A stretch of 64,000 nucleotides of DNA from Hymenobacter duratus (lineage in GTDB: Bacteria; Bacteroidota; Bacteroidia; Cytophagales; Hymenobacteraceae). The stretch covers positions 1,756,501 through 1,820,500 of the forward strand of contig NZ_JACWZZ010000001.1 in NCBI RefSeq assembly GCF_014698995.1, written 5' to 3'. The notes below the pieces were generated by a model. It did not search any database and was not told the DNA's origin. It was given only the letters and a program-made list of their open reading frames with translations. The translations under genes were made by a program, and so were the position numbers. This document shows, one piece after another, positions 31,777 to 40,794 of the stretch. Each line of letters starts with the position of its first letter. The first letter of the stretch is position 1.

Positions 31777-34407
31777 ATGAAGATTATTGACCTCCGCACA
31801 ATGCGCGGGCCCAGCTACTGGTCCGTTAAACACTACAAGCTGATTGTACTGAAAGTGGATATGCAGGATATGGCCGAAACGTGGTCAAATGGGGTGTCAA
31901 CACTAGCCGAACAACTGCCGCAGCTACTGCCGGAACTAGGGCGCCCGGCACCTGCCGAATCTGAAAAGTCGGTGCTGAAGAACCCGCCCCTCACCCAGGA
32001 GCAGCTAGCCGATGGAGAGCCGCTGGGTCATGTTATTCAGCACGTAGCGCTGGCACTGCAGCGCATGGCCGGCATGCCCGTGTACTGGGGCAAATCGTAT
32101 CCTGCCCACCAGGAAGGCGTGGAGTTTGTAGTGTTCAGCTACCAGGAAGAGCGCGCCGGCCGCATGGCCGCAGAAGCCGCCGTGCAGCTCGTAGACGACC
32201 TGTGCCATGGACGGTCCGTGAATGTGAAGCCGATTGTAGACGAGCTGCACGAAATCCGGGAAGACGAGTTTTTCGGACCAAGCACCTGGAGCATTGTTTC
32301 GGAGGCTGCCTCGCGTAATATTCCCTATATCCAGCTCAAGAACAGTAACATCATACAGCTGGGCTACGGCGTCAACCAGAAGCGCATCTGGGCCACCACT
32401 ACCAGCTACACTTCGCACGCCGGGGTAGAAGTAGCCGGCAATAAGAACCGCACCAAAGCCATGCTCAAGGATGCTGGGGTGCCGGTGCCCAATGGCACGA
32501 CGGTGTATTCGGAGGACGGCCTGCGGGACGCCGTGGAAGAGCTGGGCTTTCCCATCGTGACCAAGCCGCTCGACGGCAACCACGGCAAGGGCGCTACTAT
32601 TCGCATCATGAACTGGGACGATGCGGTGGAAGGGCTGAAAGCGGCCCAGAAATACTCCCGCGCCGTAATTGTGGAGCAGTTCATCGAGGGACACGACTAC
32701 CGGATACTGGTAGTGAACGGCAAACTCATTGCCGCCGCCAAGCGTACGCCGGCTGCCGTTATCGGCAACGGCAGCAGCACCATTCAGCAGCTGATCGACA
32801 AGGTAAACGAGGATCCGCGCCGCGGCTTCGGCCACGAGAAGGTGCTCACCAGCATCAAGGCCGACCAGCACACCCAGGATTTGCTCAAGAACCAAGGCCT
32901 GACGCTGGAAAGTGTGCTGCCAGCCGGTCAGGAGCTGTATCTGAAAAGCACGGCCAACATCAGCACCGGCGGCACCGCCACCGACGTCACGGACCTGGTG
33001 CATCCCTACAATGTGCTGCTGGCAGAGCGGGTGGCCGGTATTGTAGGCCTCGATATCTGCGGTATTGATCTGCTGACTTCGGACATTGCTATTCCGCTGA
33101 ACGAAACGCGGGGCGCCGTTATCGAGGTGAATGCAGCGCCCGGTTTCCGGATGCACATTTCCCCCACGGAAGGTCTGCCCCGCAACGTGGCGGCCCCGGT
33201 GGTCGATATGCTGTTTCCGCCCGGCGCCACGGCCCGTATCCCCATTTTTGCCGTGACGGGCACCAACGGCAAAACCACTACCTCGCAGCTCCTGGCGCAT
33301 ATTGTGGCTTCCAAGGGCTACAAAGTGGGCTTCACGACAACCAACGGCATCTATATTCAGGGCGTACAGCTGCAAAGCGGCGACTGTACCGGCGGGCAAA
33401 GCGCCGAGTTTGTGCTGAAGGACCCCACGGTGAACTTTGCGGTGCTGGAAACGGCCCGAGGCGGCATGCTTCGCTCAGGGCTGGGCTTCCACACCTGCGA
33501 CGTGGCTATCGTAACGAATGTAGCCGCCGACCACCTTGGCATGCGCGACATCTATACCGTAGAGGAAATGGCCGCTGTGAAAGGCGTACTGCCCCGCACG
33601 GTGCGCAAGAATGGCTGGGCGGTGCTCAACGCCGATGATGACCTGGTATACGCCATGCGCGAGAAGCTGGACTGCCGCGTGGCGCTGTTCAGCATGAACG
33701 AGCACAGTCCTAGAATCCGGGAACACGCCGAAAATGGCGGGCTGGCGGCTGTGTATGAGGAAGGCTACATTTCCATCTACAAAAACAGCTACAAGCTGCG
33801 CGTAGACCGGGCCGCCGAATTCCCGATTACGTTTGGCGGGCGTGCCACCTTCAACATCGAAAACTCCCTGGCGGCCGCGCTGGCCTGCTACTGCTACGGC
33901 TTCGATAAGGACGATATCAAGCAGGCGCTGCGCACGTTTGTGCCTTCGGCCGCCAAAACGCCCGGCCGCATGAACCTCTACAAGTTTCCACAGTTTGAGG
34001 TAATCGTAGATTATGCGCACAACACGCACGGAATCAGCAAATTTGCTGAGTTCCTGAATGCTACCGAGGCGACGCACAAGATTGGCGTCGTGTCAGGCCT
34101 CGGCGACCGTCGGGACGAGGATACGCTGAGCTTCGCCCGCATTGCCGGCCAGATTTTTGATGAGGTAGTGCTGCGCCAGGACCGCGACCTGCGCGGCAAA
34201 ACCAAGGAGCAGCTCAAGGAAATCATGGAGAAAGGCCTGCGGCTTGATGTGCCGGATCTTCCCATCACGTACATCGAAAACGAGATGGAGGCCATCGACC
34301 ATGTACTGACTACGGCCAAGCCCGGTTCCGTGATAGTGCTGTTCACGGAAGACATCAAAAACACCATCCGGAAGCTCGATGAGTTTGAAGCCTCGCTGGG
34401 CGCCTAG
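31777..34407 (+). CDS. cphA: Cyanophycin synthetase
   Basis: The protein has 876 residues, the normal length. The N-terminal domain (about 1-160) begins MKIIDLRTMRGPSYWSV. An ATP-grasp domain (about 215-480) has KPLDGNHGKGATIRI and IEVNAAPGFRMHISPTEG. The Mur-ligase-like domain starts with the P-loop VTGTNGKTTTSQLLAHI near residue 490 and has LETARGGMLRSGLGF. It builds multi-L-arginyl-poly-L-aspartate, a nitrogen storage polymer, from Asp and Arg with ATP. No cyanophycinase gene is seen in the window. Upstream is an ordinary 280-base gap with no clear regulatory site. Confidence 0.95.
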   Translation: MKIIDLRTMRGPSYWSVKHYKLIVLKVDMQDMAETWSNGVSTLAEQLPQLLPELGRPAPAESEKSVLKNPPLTQEQLADGEPLGHVIQHVALALQRMAGMPVYWGKSYPAHQEGVEFVVFSYQEERAGRMAAEAAVQLVDDLCHGRSVNVKPIVDELHEIREDEFFGPSTWSIVSEAASRNIPYIQLKNSNIIQLGYGVNQKRIWATTTSYTSHAGVEVAGNKNRTKAMLKDAGVPVPNGTTVYSEDGLRDAVEELGFPIVTKPLDGNHGKGATIRIMNWDDAVEGLKAAQKYSRAVIVEQFIEGHDYRILVVNGKLIAAAKRTPAAVIGNGSSTIQQLIDKVNEDPRRGFGHEKVLTSIKADQHTQDLLKNQGLTLESVLPAGQELYLKSTANISTGGTATDVTDLVHPYNVLLAERVAGIVGLDICGIDLLTSDIAIPLNETRGAVIEVNAAPGFRMHISPTEGLPRNVAAPVVDMLFPPGATARIPIFAVTGTNGKTTTSQLLAHIVASKGYKVGFTTTNGIYIQGVQLQSGDCTGGQSAEFVLKDPTVNFAVLETARGGMLRSGLGFHTCDVAIVTNVAADHLGMRDIYTVEEMAAVKGVLPRTVRKNGWAVLNADDDLVYAMREKLDCRVALFSMNEHSPRIREHAENGGLAAVYEEGYISIYKNSYKLRVDRAAEFPITFGGRATFNIENSLAAALACYCYGFDKDDIKQALRTFVPSAAKTPGRMNLYKFPQFEVIVDYAHNTHGISKFAEFLNATEATHKIGVVSGLGDRRDEDTLSFARIAGQIFDEVVLRQDRDLRGKTKEQLKEIMEKGLRLDVPDLPITYIENEMEAIDHVLTTAKPGSVIVLFTEDIKNTIRKLDEFEASLGA

Positions 34408-34439
34408 TGAGGCGGGCTTCCGGCCCGTAATTCTTATAA

Positions 34440-34479
34440 AAACAACAAGGCCCGGCTATAGAGCCGGGCCTTGTTGTTT
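34440..34479. terminator. Bidirectional terminator between cphA and the coiled-coil gene
   Basis: AAACAACAAGGCCCGGCT pairs with AGCCGGGCCTTGTTGTTT around a four-base loop, 32 bases after the cphA stop. Confidence 0.88.
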
Positions 34480-34520
34480 GGCAGTAGCTGCAGCAGCACT
34501 GCTACGGTGCAGAAAGCTTT

Positions 34521-35468
34521 TTATTTCAGCGTAAACGTCGTTTTGCCGATCATCACGCCACCTTCGTAGAGCTCCACGGTGTGCAGGCCGGTTTTATAGG
34601 GGGCCCCTTTGGCGTAGAGAAACTGCACCGGCTGGCGGCTGTTGTCATACACGATGTCCTGCTTGGCGGTGTAGAAGGCCTCCGAGCCGTCAATCATGAA
34701 CGTGCCGCCGCCGGTGCTCAGGTTGTACAGCGCGGACCCATCGGGCTCAATCAGGCGCAGCATAATCTGCTTGGTTTCCTTCGGCGACACATCGTTACGG
34801 GCCAGGTTGAAGGTGATTTTTATCTTTTCAACCCGCTTGGCCTTAAACTCGTTGTCGTCGTCGTCCTTCTCCTTGTTACGCGAATTCACTACGCCCACCC
34901 GGATATTTTCGGCCTGCAGGCGCGAAGCTACCGCCACTTTTTCGCTCAGTTCCTGGTTGGTGCGGGCAATGGTTGTGATGGTGTCCGATAACTTATTCTG
35001 ACGCTCTTTCAGCGTAGTCGTTTCGGTGTACAGGGCCTCATTATCGGCTTTGAGCTGCGCAATTTCATCGTCTTTCTTGCGCAATTGGGCTTCGAAGTTC
35101 TGTGCCCGCTGCTTGAACCGCTGCTGCTCTTTAATAGAGAAGCTACCCGCCTTAAACGAGCGGAGTTTCAGCAAATCGGCATTGATAGAAGCAATTTTGG
35201 CCTCCAGCGAGTCATTGGACAGGCCCATAGCCTGCACTTCCTGGCTCTGCCGCTCAAAATCGGCTTTCAATTTTTCGAATTCGGTGATTTGGGTTTTCAG
35301 CTGGTCGTCCTTTTCCTGTACCTGCGTCGTGAGCTGTTGATTTTCCGCGTTCTTCTGCCGGTTCATCCAGTACAGTACGCCATTGATACCGAGCAGCACC
35401 AGAAAAAGTGCGACAATGAGAAGGATACGGCTGTTGTTCCGGGGTTCTGGGCTAGGATTTTGTTCCAT
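34521..35468 (-). CDS. Coiled-coil protein with one N-terminal membrane anchor
   Basis: The protein has 315 residues. A polar N-terminus (MEQNPSPEPRNNSR) precedes one membrane segment (about 14-34). A long coiled coil (about 38-190, with heptads such as EFEKLKADFERQSQEV) ends in a charged linker (NKEKDDDDNEFKAKRVEK). A C-terminal beta domain (about 215-315) ends GVMIGKTTFTLK. This architecture is known in Bacteroidota proteins of unknown function. The beta domain should be periplasmic if the anchor is type II. It may take part in envelope structure (inference). It is divergent from the TPMT-type gene. Confidence 0.82.
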   Translation of the reverse strand: MEQNPSPEPRNNSRILLIVALFLVLLGINGVLYWMNRQKNAENQQLTTQVQEKDDQLKTQITEFEKLKADFERQSQEVQAMGLSNDSLEAKIASINADLLKLRSFKAGSFSIKEQQRFKQRAQNFEAQLRKKDDEIAQLKADNEALYTETTTLKERQNKLSDTITTIARTNQELSEKVAVASRLQAENIRVGVVNSRNKEKDDDDNEFKAKRVEKIKITFNLARNDVSPKETKQIMLRLIEPDGSALYNLSTGGGTFMIDGSEAFYTAKQDIVYDNSRQPVQFLYAKGAPYKTGLHTVELYEGGVMIGKTTFTLK

Positions 35469-35511
35469 TACGAGCGGGGTTAAATGAAGACCGGCGGGCC
35501 GGTGCGTGCGT

Positions 35512-35519
35512 TACCTTTG
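35512..35519 (+). promoter_or_regulatory. -7 promoter element TACCTTTG before the TPMT-type gene
   Basis: An exact TAnnTTTG match lies 63 bases upstream of the ATG, in the divergent gap. No clear -33 TTG is seen. Confidence 0.5.
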
Positions 35520-35582
35520 CGCACAAACAAACGAAAATTTAAAACAAAACTGGTTTTGGCGGCTGCCAGCTAACTGAAAGAA

Positions 35583-36206
35583 ATGTACGAGAAGCGTATG
35601 AAACCCGATGTTTTGTTTGACGAAAACTACTGGCGCAGCCGCTACAGCACTGGCCGGACCGGTTGGGATACTGGCAGTATAACGCCTCCTCTGCGCGATT
35701 ATTTCGATCAGCTGGGGCCAGCCGATCTGCGGCGCATTCTGATTCCCGGAGCCGGGCGGGCCTACGAAGCTGAGTACCTGCACGAATTGGGTTTTTCTCA
35801 GGTATACGTGGCCGATTTGGCTCCTGAGGCGCTGGCTGCGCTGCAGCAGCGGGTGCCCGGGTTTCCGGCAGCCCACCTGCTCCACCAGGATTTCTTTACG
35901 CTGCCCGCCCTGCCACCTTACGACCTGCTGGTGGAACAGACATTTTTCTGCGCCCTCGACCCCCAGCTTCGTGCTGCTTACGCCCGGCAGTGTGCTACTC
36001 TGTTGCGGCCCGGCGGAACCTTAATGGGGCTCCTATTTGAAACGGATTTCGGGCCCGTGACGGAGCCGCCATTTGGTGGAACGCGCGAGGAATACCGCGC
36101 CTATTTCGAGCCGTATTTTGATTTCAAGCATTTTGATACGGCTTATAACTCGCTCCGGCCTCGTCAGGACCGAGAGTTGTTTATCTGCCTGAAGCGGAAA
36201 GCCTGA
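35583..36206 (+). CDS. TPMT-family SAM-dependent methyltransferase
   Basis: The protein has 207 residues. It opens with FDENYWRSRYSTGRTGWDTG, characteristic of the thiopurine S-methyltransferase family. The SAM motif RILIPGAGRAYEAEYLHELG and the post-I acidic residue (VYVADLAPEAL) follow, as does the motif EQTFFCALDPQLR. Bacterial members methylate thio, seleno or halide compounds; the substrate here is unknown. A TACCTTTG promoter element precedes it. Confidence 0.92.
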   Translation: MYEKRMKPDVLFDENYWRSRYSTGRTGWDTGSITPPLRDYFDQLGPADLRRILIPGAGRAYEAEYLHELGFSQVYVADLAPEALAALQQRVPGFPAAHLLHQDFFTLPALPPYDLLVEQTFFCALDPQLRAAYARQCATLLRPGGTLMGLLFETDFGPVTEPPFGGTREEYRAYFEPYFDFKHFDTAYNSLRPRQDRELFICLKRKA

Positions 36207-36251
36207 TTCTCTGCCGCTGGCAGCGCAACCAGGCTAAGCGGCGGTATCCGT

Positions 36252-36259
36252 TACCTTTG
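36252..36259 (+). promoter_or_regulatory. kdsA -7 promoter element TACCTTTG
   Basis: An exact TAnnTTTG match lies 57 bases upstream of the kdsA ATG. Confidence 0.5.
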
Positions 36260-36316
36260 CAGCATTCGTTAGGGCGTGCTTTTCCGGCGTCCGCTACTCC
36301 TTTCAGCACTACTTCC

Positions 36317-37141
36317 ATGCTCGAACTCCTCGCCAACACCCTGCCTCACTTCCGCAACACCAACTCCGGCCAGTTTTTCCTGATGGCGGGGCCCTGCGTG
36401 ATTGAGGGCGAAGACATGGCGCTGCGCATCGCCGAAAAGGTGCGCCACATGACCGATAAGCTCCAGATTCCCTACATCTTCAAGGGCTCTTACCGCAAAG
36501 CCAACCGCAGCCGCCTCGATTCGTTCACCGGCATCGGCGACGAGAAGGCGCTGCGCATCCTGCAGAAAGTAGGCCGCGAAATAGGGGTGCCCACCGTAAC
36601 CGACATTCACGAATCGGGTGAGGCGGCCCTGGCAGCGGAATACGTGGATGTGCTGCAGATTCCGGCTTTCCTATGCCGCCAGACTGATTTGCTGATTGCA
36701 GCGGCCCAAACCGGTAAGGTGGTGAACGTGAAGAAAGGCCAGTTCCTCAACGGCGAAGCCATGCAGTTTGCCGTGGATAAAGTGCGCCAGTCCGGCAACA
36801 ACAACGTGATTCTGACGGACCGCGGCAACTCCTTCGGCTATTCTGATCTGGTGGTCGACTTCCGCAACCTGCCCGCCATGCGCGACTTCGGCGTGCCTGT
36901 GGTAATGGACGTGACTCACTCGCTGCAGCGCCCCAACCAGAGCAGCGGCGTTACGGGTGGTCAGCCGGCCCTCATCGAAACCATTGCCAAAGCAGCCATT
37001 GCTGTGGGCGCCGATGGCCTGTTCATCGAAACGCACCCGACGCCCGCCACAGCCAAGTCGGACGGCGCCAATATGCTCTCCCTCGACAAGCTGGAGGACC
37101 TTCTCGTGAAACTTACGCGGGTGCGGGAAGCGGTGCGCTAA
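36317..37141 (+). CDS. kdsA: 3-deoxy-8-phosphooctulonate synthase (KDO-8-phosphate synthase)
   Basis: The protein has 274 residues. Family motifs are FLMAGPCVIEGEDMALRIAE, FKGSYRKANRSRLDSFTG, VDVLQIPAFLCRQTDL and VTHSLQRPNQSSG. It condenses phosphoenolpyruvate with arabinose-5-phosphate to make the KDO-8-phosphate needed for lipopolysaccharide inner core. The ATG at 36317 gives the usual N-terminal length. The sequence CVIEGEDMAL and the asparagine in FKGSYRKANRS fit the metal-independent class (inference). No other kds gene is nearby. Confidence 0.95.
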   Translation: MLELLANTLPHFRNTNSGQFFLMAGPCVIEGEDMALRIAEKVRHMTDKLQIPYIFKGSYRKANRSRLDSFTGIGDEKALRILQKVGREIGVPTVTDIHESGEAALAAEYVDVLQIPAFLCRQTDLLIAAAQTGKVVNVKKGQFLNGEAMQFAVDKVRQSGNNNVILTDRGNSFGYSDLVVDFRNLPAMRDFGVPVVMDVTHSLQRPNQSSGVTGGQPALIETIAKAAIAVGADGLFIETHPTPATAKSDGANMLSLDKLEDLLVKLTRVREAVR

Positions 37142-37191
37142 GCACTTCGACAGGGCCGAACGGGCTTCCCTACCTACTACTACCGGCGGCA

Positions 37192-38046
37192 CTACGCCGA
37201 TAAGCGGCGGGTGCGCTCCAGCATCCTGTCAACGACGTTGTTGAAACGCAGGCGGAAGTGCTGCTTCGGCTGGTTGCGGCGGAAAAAGACGAGGCCCACA
37301 AAAAACAAGTCCACCGTCAGGCGCACTTCCGGGTGCTGCCGGATAACGTTCCAGGCGCGCTCCATATCCTGCGACCAGTGAATGTCGTCGAGCACAAACA
37401 CGCTGCGTTCGGTGCGGTGGGCGAGGCAGAGCTCGAAATAGCGCAGCGTGGGCTCATAGCGGTGGTTGCCGTCGAAGAAGGCAAAGTCGAGTGGCGCGCT
37501 GAGAGCAGCCAGGGTAGGGGCGAGGGTAGTATCGAGGTTGCCCTCAACCAGCTCCACATTGTGCAGATCCAGCTGCGCAAACGTTTCGCGGGCTACGGCC
37601 GCCGTGGCCGGGCAGCCCTCAAAGGTGAGCACGCGGGTGCGTGAGTCGGCGGCGGCCAGATAGGAGGTGGTAAGGCCCAGCGAGGTGCCCAGCTCCAGTA
37701 TGGTGCGCGGGCGGAAATGATTGACAAGCCGGAACAGCAGCTGCGCCAGCTTTGGCGGCTTGGCCGCCGTGCGGGCTATATCCTGGATGCGGCGCTGCCG
37801 GCCTGCGCCGGTGTGGGAGCCGGCCCCAAAGTCGCGCACCTGAATGGTTTGGGTGCTGCGCTGCAGTTGCCGCCGCCGCTGCTCAATGCCGGTAAAGGCC
37901 GCAAACGGGCCATCGTGGTTGATGACGTGCGCATACAGCCCAAAAACAAACGGGGAGTGTAGGCCATGGGCATTTCCTGAGCGAAGCAAAAACCGAACGT
38001 AGCTGAGAGCCTGAAAAAGCAAGGGGACAGAATTAGGTAGCCACAA
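37192..38046 (-). CDS. Class I SAM-dependent methyltransferase
   Basis: The protein has 284 residues. SAM-binding motif I is ILELGTSLGLTTSYLAAAD, followed by TFEGCPATAAVARETF and DFAFFDGNHRYEPTL. The latter is the DG-H-Y pattern of the Methyltransf_24 family, which includes O-methyltransferase-like enzymes. The first 50 residues (RFLLRSGNAHGLHSPFVFGL) are also typical of Bacteroidota members. The substrate is unknown. It converges with kdsA and no terminator separates them. Confidence 0.9.
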   Translation of the reverse strand: MWLPNSVPLLFQALSYVRFLLRSGNAHGLHSPFVFGLYAHVINHDGPFAAFTGIEQRRRQLQRSTQTIQVRDFGAGSHTGAGRQRRIQDIARTAAKPPKLAQLLFRLVNHFRPRTILELGTSLGLTTSYLAAADSRTRVLTFEGCPATAAVARETFAQLDLHNVELVEGNLDTTLAPTLAALSAPLDFAFFDGNHRYEPTLRYFELCLAHRTERSVFVLDDIHWSQDMERAWNVIRQHPEVRLTVDLFFVGLVFFRRNQPKQHFRLRFNNVVDRMLERTRRLSA

Positions 38047-38101
38047 AGAACGTCATCCTGCCGATTCTACACGCAGTGCAGGACCCACAGGATGACGTTC
38101 T
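38047..38101. repeat. Short palindromic element, copy 3 (arms AGAACGTCATCCTG)
   Basis: The arms AGAACGTCATCCTG and CAGGATGACGTTCT form a 14-base stem around a 27-base loop. The ends match the GAACGTCAT ends of the longer elements at 12976 and 51157, so it may be a shortened copy. Confidence 0.75.
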
Positions 38102-38120
38102 GGACAGGAAAGGCGGGAAT

Positions 38121-38507
38121 CTAGTTGAGGCGGTAGGGAACCACCAGCGTAAACTCAGGAATTTCGACCGTGAAGATAGTGCCATCAACAACACGCTCCA
38201 TCTCATAGGTGCCGCGCATTTTGCCCATGCCCGACTTCAAGTTACAGCCCGATACGTACTGGTGCGACTCGCCGGGCTCCAGCACGGGCTGCTGGCCTAC
38301 TACCCCTTCGCCCTCTACTTCGCGCACCACGCCGTTGGCATCGTAGATGTACCAGTGGCGGCGCAGCAGTTTCACGGTGTATTCGCCGTTGTTGCGGATA
38401 TCAATTTTGTACGCGAAAACGTAATGCTCCTGGCCGGGGCTGGAATAGTCGGGCAGATAGTTCGTGGTGACACTCACGGTGACGCCCTGCGTAGTGGTCG
38501 TATTCAT
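38121..38507 (-). CDS. apaG: ApaG domain protein
   Basis: The protein has 128 residues, the usual length. It has the fibronectin-III-like ApaG sequence: EHYVFAYKIDIRNNGEYTVK, LLRRHWYIYDANGVVREV and EGVVGQQPVLEPGESHQYVS, ending GTIFTVEIPEFTLV. The family is linked to Co2+/Mg2+ efflux phenotypes and diadenosine tetraphosphate metabolism in Enterobacteria, but its molecular function is not settled. It is divergent from ung. Confidence 0.94.
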   Translation of the reverse strand: MNTTTTQGVTVSVTTNYLPDYSSPGQEHYVFAYKIDIRNNGEYTVKLLRRHWYIYDANGVVREVEGEGVVGQQPVLEPGESHQYVSGCNLKSGMGKMRGTYEMERVVDGTIFTVEIPEFTLVVPYRLN

Positions 38508-38617
38508 GGCTGCTGTGCGGTGTGGGTGGGACTAACAGACGAGGGCAGAAATTGGTTTATTTACGCAGCCGGCACCACTTGTGGCCTGCCAAATCCGCAA
38601 AATAATTTTCCCGCAGG

Positions 38618-39283
38618 ATGAATGTAAAGATAGAAGAAAGCTGGCGCAAGGTTTTGCAGCCCGAATTTGAGAAATCATACTTTCAGCACCTTATTGCTTT
38701 TGTAAAAGGTGAATACGCTACCACCACCGTTTATCCGCCCGGCCCGAATATCTTCCATGCTTTCGAGGCCTGCCCGTTTGATCAGGTAAAAGTGGTGATA
38801 CTGGGCCAGGACCCCTACCACGGCAAGGGGCAGGCACATGGCCTGAGCTTTTCGGTAGCGGAAGGTATCCGTACGCCGCCTTCGCTCCAGAATATTTTCA
38901 AGGAGCTACAGGCCGATATTCCTGAAATGCCGCCCGCTCCCAACGGCAACCTCGACCGATGGGCCCAGCAGGGCGTTCTGCTGCTGAATGCTACCCTTAC
39001 GGTGCGCGCCGCTGAGCCGGCCAGCCATCAGAAAAAAGGCTGGGAGCAGTTCACGGATGCCGTTATTCAGAAGATTTCGGAAGAGAAGGACCACGTTGTC
39101 TTTATCCTGTGGGGAGCATATGCCCAGAAAAAGTCGGAGTTGATAGATGCCAAAAAGCACCTCATTCTAAAAGCGGCCCATCCGTCCCCCTACGCCGCCG
39201 ACCGGGGCTTCTTCGGCTCCAGACCTTTCAGCAAAACCAACGCATATCTTCAGCAGAAAGGGCTGCAGCCCGTCCAATGGTAG
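38618..39283 (+). CDS. ung: Uracil-DNA glycosylase
   Basis: The protein has 221 residues. The water-activating motif VVILGQDPYHGKGQAHGLSF, the LLLNATLTVRAAEPASH motif and the DNA-intercalating AHPSPYAADRGFFG are complete. The enzyme removes uracil from DNA and starts base excision repair. It converges with lepB. Its stop codon is the first point of an inverted repeat that spans the gap to lepB. Confidence 0.96.
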   Translation: MNVKIEESWRKVLQPEFEKSYFQHLIAFVKGEYATTTVYPPGPNIFHAFEACPFDQVKVVILGQDPYHGKGQAHGLSFSVAEGIRTPPSLQNIFKELQADIPEMPPAPNGNLDRWAQQGVLLLNATLTVRAAEPASHQKKGWEQFTDAVIQKISEEKDHVVFILWGAYAQKKSELIDAKKHLILKAAHPSPYAADRGFFGSRPFSKTNAYLQQKGLQPVQW

Positions 39284-39476
39284 ACCACGGATTTGTCGGA
39301 TTGGACGGATTCATCGGATTTTGCAGACGATTGACGTTCACCGTAGATGATTGATCTTCACCTTTGCTAAACAAAAAGGCCTGCTGTAGTAGCAGACCTT
39401 TTTGCTTACAGAGTTAATCGAAAGCCCTTGGACAGAATCGCCTACAGAATCCGATGAATCCGTCCAATCCGTGGTC
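39283..39476. repeat. Long inverted repeat framing the ung-lepB gap
   Basis: The left arm (39283-39322) starts GACCACGGATT in the last base of the ung stop codon. The right arm (39447-39476) ends in the inverted AATCCGTGGTC, next to the lepB stop codon. The left arm contains an extra TGTCGGATT, so the arms match over about 30 bases with one insertion. The terminator at 39373-39403 is in the centre. Confidence 0.8.
39373..39403. terminator. Bidirectional terminator between ung and lepB
   Basis: AAAAAGG, one mismatch and CTGCT pair with AGCAG, mismatch and CCTTTTT. A and T runs are on both sides. Confidence 0.75.
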
Positions 39477-40658
39477 CTAGTCGATGGTGTTGAAGATGCG
39501 GTTCCAGCGGATTTTGTGGAAGGCATCGGCATACGGGTCCACCGACATCCAGATCATCACGGCTTTGCCCACGATGTGGTCTTCGGGTACAAAACCCCAG
39601 TAGCGGGAGTCGAGCGAGTCGTGGCGGTTGTCGCCCATCATGAAGTAGTAGTCCTGCTTGAACGTATAGCTCTTCAGCGGCTGGCCGTTCTGCAGCAGTA
39701 CGCCGTTCTGCATCGTTACGCCCTCATTATGCTCGTAGCGCATGATGATTTTCTGGTAGATGGGCGTGTTCTGGGGCGTAAGCTGCACGGTCTGGCCCTT
39801 CCTGGGCAGCTGCAGCGGCCCGAAGTTGTCCTTGTTCCAGTTGTTGACGGGGGCCGGGGTGCTCTGCGGGTAGTCGGCGTTGTTCGGGAAAACGTCGGGC
39901 TCTGCCTGGCCGGGTACTGCCTTGTCCTGCAGCACGGCCTTCACGTAAGGCTGCTTGCGGAAGAAGTCGGCGGTGGCCTCCGTGGCATCAATCATAAACG
40001 TAGGCTCCTGGGTGCCAAAGAGCGGCTCCGGCTTGCCATCGGGCCGGTTGAAGTTGGTGACATGCTGTTCCTGGAAAGCCTTGTACAAGTCGTCGTTCGG
40101 CTGGGGTACCTGCAGGAAGTAGCGGTTCTGGCTCTGCGGCGGGTTCGTCATGGGCTTGCCATTGATAAACACCTGCGTGTCCTTGATTTCCAGCACGTCG
40201 CCGGCTATAGCCACGCACCGCTTGATGTAGTTGGTGCGCAGGTCGGCGGGGTGCTGGCTCTCGAAGGGCACATTGAACACCACTACGTCGCCACGCTTTA
40301 CTTCCGAAAAGCCCGGCAGGCGGTAGCTGGGCAGCTGAATCAGGTCGGAATAGCTCTTGAGGCCGGTGCCCCACATCGTCTGGTGCGTGAGCGGTACCTG
40401 CAGCGGCGTCTGGGGCGTGCGCGGCCCGTAGTGCAGCTTGCTCACAAACAGATAGTCGCCTACCAGCAGGGAGTCCTCCATGCTGGGCGTTGGGATGGTG
40501 TAGGCCTCGAAAGTGGCCCAGCGGATCAGCGTGGCCGCTACCACCGCAAACAGAATAGCATCGCCCCACTCCCGGAAGAAGCCTTTCTTCTTTTCAAGGG
40601 GCTTATTAGAGGCGGAAGCCGCTTTCATGCGTTCTTCCCAGGACTGTTGTACGGCCAT
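39477..40658 (-). CDS. lepB: Signal peptidase I
   Basis: The protein has 393 residues. An N-terminal cytoplasmic part and one membrane segment (about 33-50) precede the catalytic Ser59 in TIPTPSMEDSLLVGD. The Lys is near residue 146 in YIKRCVAIAGD, and the late box GDNRHDSLDSRYWG is present. It cleaves signal peptides of exported proteins. It is longer than the E. coli enzyme (about 324 residues) because of a large insertion (about 165-310) between the Lys box and the last box, common in Bacteroidota. It is the last gene of the parB-DUF5683-dapB-lepB run. Confidence 0.95.
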   Translation of the reverse strand: MAVQQSWEERMKAASASNKPLEKKKGFFREWGDAILFAVVAATLIRWATFEAYTIPTPSMEDSLLVGDYLFVSKLHYGPRTPQTPLQVPLTHQTMWGTGLKSYSDLIQLPSYRLPGFSEVKRGDVVVFNVPFESQHPADLRTNYIKRCVAIAGDVLEIKDTQVFINGKPMTNPPQSQNRYFLQVPQPNDDLYKAFQEQHVTNFNRPDGKPEPLFGTQEPTFMIDATEATADFFRKQPYVKAVLQDKAVPGQAEPDVFPNNADYPQSTPAPVNNWNKDNFGPLQLPRKGQTVQLTPQNTPIYQKIIMRYEHNEGVTMQNGVLLQNGQPLKSYTFKQDYYFMMGDNRHDSLDSRYWGFVPEDHIVGKAVMIWMSVDPYADAFHKIRWNRIFNTID

Positions 40659-40794
40659 AACGATGGAGGCAAAAAATGTAGCAGAAGCGTCTGCTCGTGC
40701 CGGAGTGTAAATATAGCGGCTTAACGCTGCTGCGCAGTCAGCACGTATTTCCTGAGCAGAAGAATCTGAGTAAAGCAGGGCTGGAACCCCGGCG

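Noticed and set aside
39402..40724. Open frame of 440 codons antisense to lepB
   Set aside because: It is the shadow of LepB, whose catalytic Ser and Lys boxes are intact.
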